A program made the translations under genes and the position numbers. DNA of 8,110 bases. Origin: Phycisphaeraceae bacterium. Lineage in GTDB: Bacteria > Planctomycetota > Phycisphaerae > Phycisphaerales > Phycisphaeraceae. Positions within the stretch are counted from its first letter, which is position 1; the number at the start of each line of letters is the position of its first letter. The stretch lies in the NCBI GenBank assembly GCA_007119405.1, contig SKPT01000568.1:1-8110 (forward strand), given 5' to 3'. Below the pieces are notes generated by a model, which was not told where the DNA came from, made no database searches, and was given only the letters and a program-made list of their open reading frames with translations. This document shows, in pieces, positions 6,184 to 8,110 of this stretch.

Positions 6184-6238
6184 TCATGGCACAGGGGCGG
6201 GCTCGTCGGTCGTCCCGGTCGGCAGCTTGCGGGCGGCC
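6184..6238 (-). pseudogene. Second cfa C-terminal tail (remnant) and repeat copy 2
   Basis: On the minus strand this reads AARKLPTGTTDEPAPVP and stop, matching AAREVPAGTADEAATVP and stop of the cfa fragment at 11 of 17 residues. The DNA is identical at 46 of 55 positions without gaps. Upstream of the AAR codons the similarity to Cfa ends and no open methyltransferase sequence follows. Retention of the reading frame and stop suggests a decayed second cfa gene or a duplicated end. Nothing here is likely to be expressed as protein. Confidence 0.6.
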
Positions 6239-6306
6239 CGGCCTCGGCGGGCACGGGCACGCCTACGATCCCCAGGCACCACGCTCAACGCATAAAGGTG
6301 CCGACC

Positions 6307-6549
6307 ATGACCGACAACCGGATGGAACTGCTGACGCTGCTGAGCCCGGGGCCGGCCCACGCGGCGCAGGTTGGCCTGGTGGCGGGCGACCTGGGCGTGG
6401 GGCGCAGCACGGTCAAGGATCTCGTCGGCCAGCTTCAGGCGTCGGGCTTCGATGTCGTGTGCCACGAAGACCGCGTGTGGGTTGCCCGCCCGGGCTGGGA
6501 GCACGCTGAACGCGCGGCCGAGCGGTACCTGGCTCGGCAACCGGATTGA
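6307..6549 (+). CDS. Small winged-helix-type (HTH) protein
   Basis: An 80-residue protein with a helix-turn-helix pattern. Helix 1 is NRMELLTLLS (4-13), the next helix HAAQVGLVAGDLG (18-30) ends in a turn, and VGRSTVKDLVGQLQASG (31-47) is the probable recognition helix. It closes with a wing-like FDVVCHEDRVWVARPG (48-63) and a short C-terminal helix. This resembles small HTH_11-type winged-helix proteins that bind DNA, although no effector domain is present. The start at ATG 6307 is supported by AAAGGTG (6294-6300) 6 bases upstream; in-frame GTG 6298 lies inside that site. It precedes HesB-like gene B by 149 bases, in the same orientation, and could be its regulator. That is inference. Confidence 0.75.
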   Translation: MTDNRMELLTLLSPGPAHAAQVGLVAGDLGVGRSTVKDLVGQLQASGFDVVCHEDRVWVARPGWEHAERAAERYLARQPD

Positions 6550-6582
6550 GCGGGGCTCGTGATGGCCATGCCCGCGTCGGCG

Positions 6583-6611
6583 TTGTGATCGCCGCCGCTC
6601 GCGGTTAGGGT
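6583..6611 (+). promoter_or_regulatory. Candidate promoter of HesB-like gene B
   Basis: TTGTGA (6583-6588) and TAGGGT (6606-6611) have a 17-base spacer. The -35 matches at 4 of 6 positions and the -10 at 3 of 6. It lies downstream of the HTH gene, so HesB-like B may have its own start site. Confidence 0.3.
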
Positions 6612-6623
6612 GCAGGTGCGCCT

Positions 6624-6651
6624 CGGCCGTGGGCGCGATCGCCGGCGGCCG
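6624..6651 (+). promoter_or_regulatory. Leader hairpin of HesB-like gene B
   Basis: CGGCCG (6624-6629) pairs with CGGCCG (6646-6651), and inside it GGCG (6632-6635) pairs with CGCC (6640-6643) around a CGAT loop, separated by one wobble pair and one mismatch. It lies between the candidate promoter and ATG 6699. The role is unknown; a protein-binding site is equally possible. Confidence 0.35.
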
Positions 6652-6698
6652 AAAGCACATGACCACGCCCTGCCGCCTCCCTCCGACTGGAGCCCAGC

Positions 6699-6971
6699 AT
6701 GTTTGTCCTGACCGACACAGCCCGAGCATTCTTGAGCAAGCTTCTCGATCAGGCGCAGGCGCCGGAGGGGGCCGCCGCCCGTGTCGTCCACGAGAAGGAG
6801 GGCCTGACCCTCTCGATCGATCACCCGCAGGAGGGCGACGAGACCTTCGAGTATGAGGGTCGCACGGTCCTCATGCTTGCCCCACAGGTCGCCGAGGCGC
6901 TCGATGGCCGAACCCTCGACGTGGTAGAGGGCGAGGAGGGGCCCACGCTGGCGGTTCAGGACAACGAGTAA
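6699..6971 (+). CDS. Cysteine-free HesB/IscA-fold small protein (paralog B)
   Basis: A 90-residue protein, about half identical to the product of 2433-2747. Shared blocks are LTD at the start, QAPEGAAAR, KEGLTLSIDHPQEGDE, EGRTVLMLAPQVAEAL and EEGPTLAV. As in paralog A there is no cysteine, so the three cluster ligands of IscA/HesB are missing. The protein is acidic at its C-terminal end and lacks paralog A's 16-residue tail. GGAG (6689-6692) is 6 bases before ATG 6699. It probably belongs to the cysteine-less IscA-like group seen in several bacterial phyla, whose function I do not know. It lies between an HTH gene and an HspQ-type gene, all on the plus strand. Confidence 0.8.
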   Translation: MFVLTDTARAFLSKLLDQAQAPEGAAARVVHEKEGLTLSIDHPQEGDETFEYEGRTVLMLAPQVAEALDGRTLDVVEGEEGPTLAVQDNE

Positions 6972-7070
6972 TACGGCGATGGTCCGCGGCCGGCCACAGC
7001 CGATGTTCATCGCACCGAGCCAGGAGCCGGCGCCCAGCCTGTTCCGCATCGTGGCTTTCAGAGTGCCCGC

Positions 7071-7442
7071 ATGACCGAACCGCCCGCGATGGAGACGTTC
7101 CCGGGGCCGCTGCCGCGTTTCGAACCGGGCCAGCTCGTGCAGCACCGGCGGTACGGCTACCGCGGCGTGGTTGTCGATTTTGACCTGCGCTGCCGGGCCC
7201 CGGAATCGTGGTACCGCAAGAACCGGACGCAGCCGGAGCGCGATCAGCCGTGGTACCACGTGCTGGTCGATGGCTCGACGCTGGTGACCTACGCCGCCGA
7301 GACGAGCCTGGAGCCGGATGCCACGCAACAGCCGGTGCATCATCCGCTCGTGCCCCACTTGTTCGACGCGTTCGCCGAGGGCCTCTACGAGCGTAACGGT
7401 GAGCCCTGGCCGGGCTGGGACGCGGACGACGAGGCGACGTGA
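7071..7442 (+). CDS. hspQ: HspQ/YccV-domain protein (hemimethylated-DNA-binding family)
   Basis: A small cytosolic protein of 123 residues with the YccV-like domain. In enterobacteria HspQ is a heat-shock protein that modulates Lon-dependent proteolysis and binds hemimethylated DNA. The match is strong: FEPGQLVQHRRYGYRGVVVDFD (17-38), then WYRKNRTQPERDQPWYHVLVDGS (47-69), TYAAETSLEPD (73-83) and a terminal HPLVPHLFDAFAEGLYERNG (91-110). This longer form, with insertions around WYxxNxTQP, is the variant found outside enterobacteria, so the E. coli function may not carry over. ATG 7071 has only a weak ribosome site; ATG 7089 is an alternative. The CPXCG gene begins 19 bases after its stop, so the two probably form an operon. 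Confidence 0.9.
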   Translation: MTEPPAMETFPGPLPRFEPGQLVQHRRYGYRGVVVDFDLRCRAPESWYRKNRTQPERDQPWYHVLVDGSTLVTYAAETSLEPDATQQPVHHPLVPHLFDAFAEGLYERNGEPWPGWDADDEAT

Positions 7443-7461
7443 AGCACGAGGCGCGGTGGCC

Positions 7462-7647
7462 ATGGATGAGACGGCCCAGTACACGTGCCCGCACTGCGGC
7501 GAGTTGATCCAGGTTGCGGTCGATCCCACCGGCGGTGACGCCCAGACCTACGTCGAGGATTGTCCGGTCTGCTGCAACCCGAACCTGCTGCGTGTGCGGT
7601 TCGATCGCCACGGCGAGGCGGAGGTGATGGCCGAGCCGGCGCAGTAA
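7462..7647 (+). CDS. CPXCG motif-containing cysteine-rich small protein
   Basis: A 61-residue zinc-ribbon-like protein of the CPXCG family. It opens with YTCPHCGELIQVAVDP (7-22), where C9 and C12 form the first pair, and continues with TYVEDCPVCCNPNLLRV (29-45), where C34, C37 and C38 form the second. The four conserved cysteines are expected to bind zinc. The family's function is unknown. ATG 7462 is taken as start because relatives begin close to the first motif; GTG 7456 is equally possible, with GAGG (7448-7451) 4 bases upstream. It follows the hspQ-like gene by 19 bases. The DNA after its stop has a 10-base direct repeat, GGTCGGCGAC, at 7652 and 7667. Confidence 0.9.
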   Translation: MDETAQYTCPHCGELIQVAVDPTGGDAQTYVEDCPVCCNPNLLRVRFDRHGEAEVMAEPAQ

Positions 7648-7723
7648 CCCTGGTCGGCGACGCGTCGGTCGGCGACACGGCCCAACTGCTGCTCCAAGCG
7701 GGTCGACTCGTCGCGGGGCGGGG

Positions 7724-7900
7724 GTGGATTACAACACGCGTCGCCCGCACTGGACGTTGATCCCGGAGGCCGGCGGCGACCCCCTGGCGCCGGAGAATGT
7801 GTACGCCAGGGGCATGACGGTGCGGCTGCCGGCCTGGCACCCATGGGCGAAGCAGGTGAAGGAGCAGTTGGATCAGATGATGTTCAGCGACGCAGCGTAG
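7724..7900 (+). CDS. Small hypothetical protein, 58 residues
   Basis: GTG 7724 opens a short frame ending at TAG 7898-7900. The product begins VDYNTRRPHWTLIPEAGGD and continues through PENVYARGMTVRLP, AWHPWAKQVKEQLDQMMF and SDAA. Its composition (Trp, Tyr, Met, a final amphipathic helix-like stretch) looks like protein rather than the Arg/Pro-rich product of a random G+C-rich frame. I do not recognise a family. The frame remains open upstream through at least 7643 but has no ATG or GTG start there, and the ribosome site is unclear. It could be a fragment of a larger gene or a real small gene at the end of the hspQ-CPXCG operon. Confidence 0.45.
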   Translation: MDYNTRRPHWTLIPEAGGDPLAPENVYARGMTVRLPAWHPWAKQVKEQLDQMMFSDAA

Positions 7901-7904
7901 CGGC

Positions 7905-7931
7905 GGGCCGGTCTCCCAGGACAACCGGCCC
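7905..7931. terminator. Hairpin between convergent genes (first of two)
   Basis: GGGCCGGT (7905-7912) and ACCGGCCC (7924-7931) form a perfect 8-bp stem with an 11-base loop, 4 bases after the stop of the 58-residue ORF. It lacks a T-tract. It may act as a bidirectional transcription block between convergent genes. Confidence 0.45.
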
Positions 7932-7968
7932 AGAGATTCCGGCTGAAAACCGTGGCAAGACAATCTCT
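7932..7968. terminator. Hairpin between convergent genes (second, abutting the first)
   Basis: AGAGATT (7932-7938) pairs with AATCTCT (7962-7968), with a further CGG/CCG pair in the 23-base loop. It starts at the base following the first hairpin. On the minus strand it lies directly after the XRE stop codon; only short T-runs are present. Confidence 0.4.
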
Positions 7969-7969
7969 T

Positions 7970-8110
7970 TCACTTCCCCAGCAGTTCCAGCCGCTTTCTC
8001 GCCTCGCGCTTGCCCAGGCCCCGGATTGCCGCCCAGCCGGCCAGTTGCTGCTGGCGAGGCTTCGTCTTGGCGTTCTCCCAGTTGTAGATCGTCAGCCCGC
8101 TGACGCCCAC
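7970..8110 (-). CDS. XRE-type helix-turn-helix protein, C-terminal part
   Basis: The minus strand reads 46 residues from the window edge to TGA (complement 7970-7972). It begins VGVSGLTIYNWENAKTKPRQQQL, the second half of a Cro/C1-type HTH: the recognition helix VSGLTIYNWE followed by KTKPR. It ends with AGWAAIRGLGKREARKRLELL, an arrangement seen at the C-terminus of small XRE-type proteins in which a coiled-coil N-terminus precedes an HTH. The N-terminus lies outside the window, so target and start are unknown. It is convergent with the hspQ-CPXCG block, and the paired hairpins at 7905-7968 separate them. The family call is firm given the HTH signature. Confidence 0.8.
   Translation of the reverse strand: MGVSGLTIYNWENAKTKPRQQQLAGWAAIRGLGKREARKRLELLGK

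Noticed and set aside
6435..7529. Minus-strand open frame of 364 residues
   Set aside because: It is antisense to the HTH, HesB-like B, HspQ and CPXCG genes, all of which have recognisable family patterns.
7724..7780. VDYNTRRPH as the end of an IS3-type transposase
   Set aside because: The short string resembles the YNxxRPH of IS3 OrfB, but the following residues do not match, there is no catalytic region upstream and no terminal inverted repeats were found.
1..8110. tRNA, rRNA, CRISPR array, intact insertion sequence
   Set aside because: No cloverleaf, rRNA core motif, regularly spaced repeat series or transposase was seen on either strand.

Overview
The window is G+C-rich (one 60-base sample inside floA, 1321-1380, has 43 G+C) and gene-dense, with many small single-domain genes. 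The desaturase, the FloA flotillin, the TraR/DksA protein with a basic tail and the XRE C-terminus together resemble Planctomycetes, most likely a Phycisphaerae-type bacterium. That placement rests on remembered family features, not on a search.

Left part (1-2747): the N-terminal two thirds or so of a membrane fatty-acid desaturase runs off the left edge on the minus strand. A 483-base divergent intergenic region with strong dyad symmetry follows, then floA (flotillin-like membrane scaffold) and a small cysteine-free HesB/IscA-fold protein (paralog A).

Middle (2748-4650): a TraR/DksA-family gene appears frameshifted and has lost three of its four zinc-finger cysteines. It is followed 30 bases later by a Rieske [2Fe-2S] ferredoxin. 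Convergent to these are a DUF2007-like small protein and the C-terminal third of a cyclopropane-fatty-acyl-phospholipid synthase (Cfa), both on the minus strand. The Cfa gene is broken at about 4650-4660.

Island (about 4650-6180): base composition drops visibly (4981-5040 has 31 G+C of 60). It carries a translationally coupled pair: a secreted protein of unknown function and a BamE/SmpA-like lipoprotein. A second copy of the last 55 bases of the cfa gene lies beyond it at 6184-6238, so two cfa tails in the same orientation bracket the island.

Right part (6239-8110): a small winged-helix-type protein, the second cysteine-free HesB/IscA-like protein (paralog B), an HspQ/YccV-domain protein and a CPXCG zinc-ribbon-type protein lie in line on the plus strand, followed by a 58-residue orphan ORF. 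The C-terminus of an XRE-type regulator enters from the right on the minus strand, separated from the orphan ORF by two abutting hairpins.

Taken together, three membrane-lipid or membrane-order genes (desaturase, floA, cfa remnant) sit among small redox, stress and regulatory proteins. A link to membrane and stress adaptation is inference from neighbourhood only. I found no tRNA, rRNA, CRISPR array or intact mobile element.
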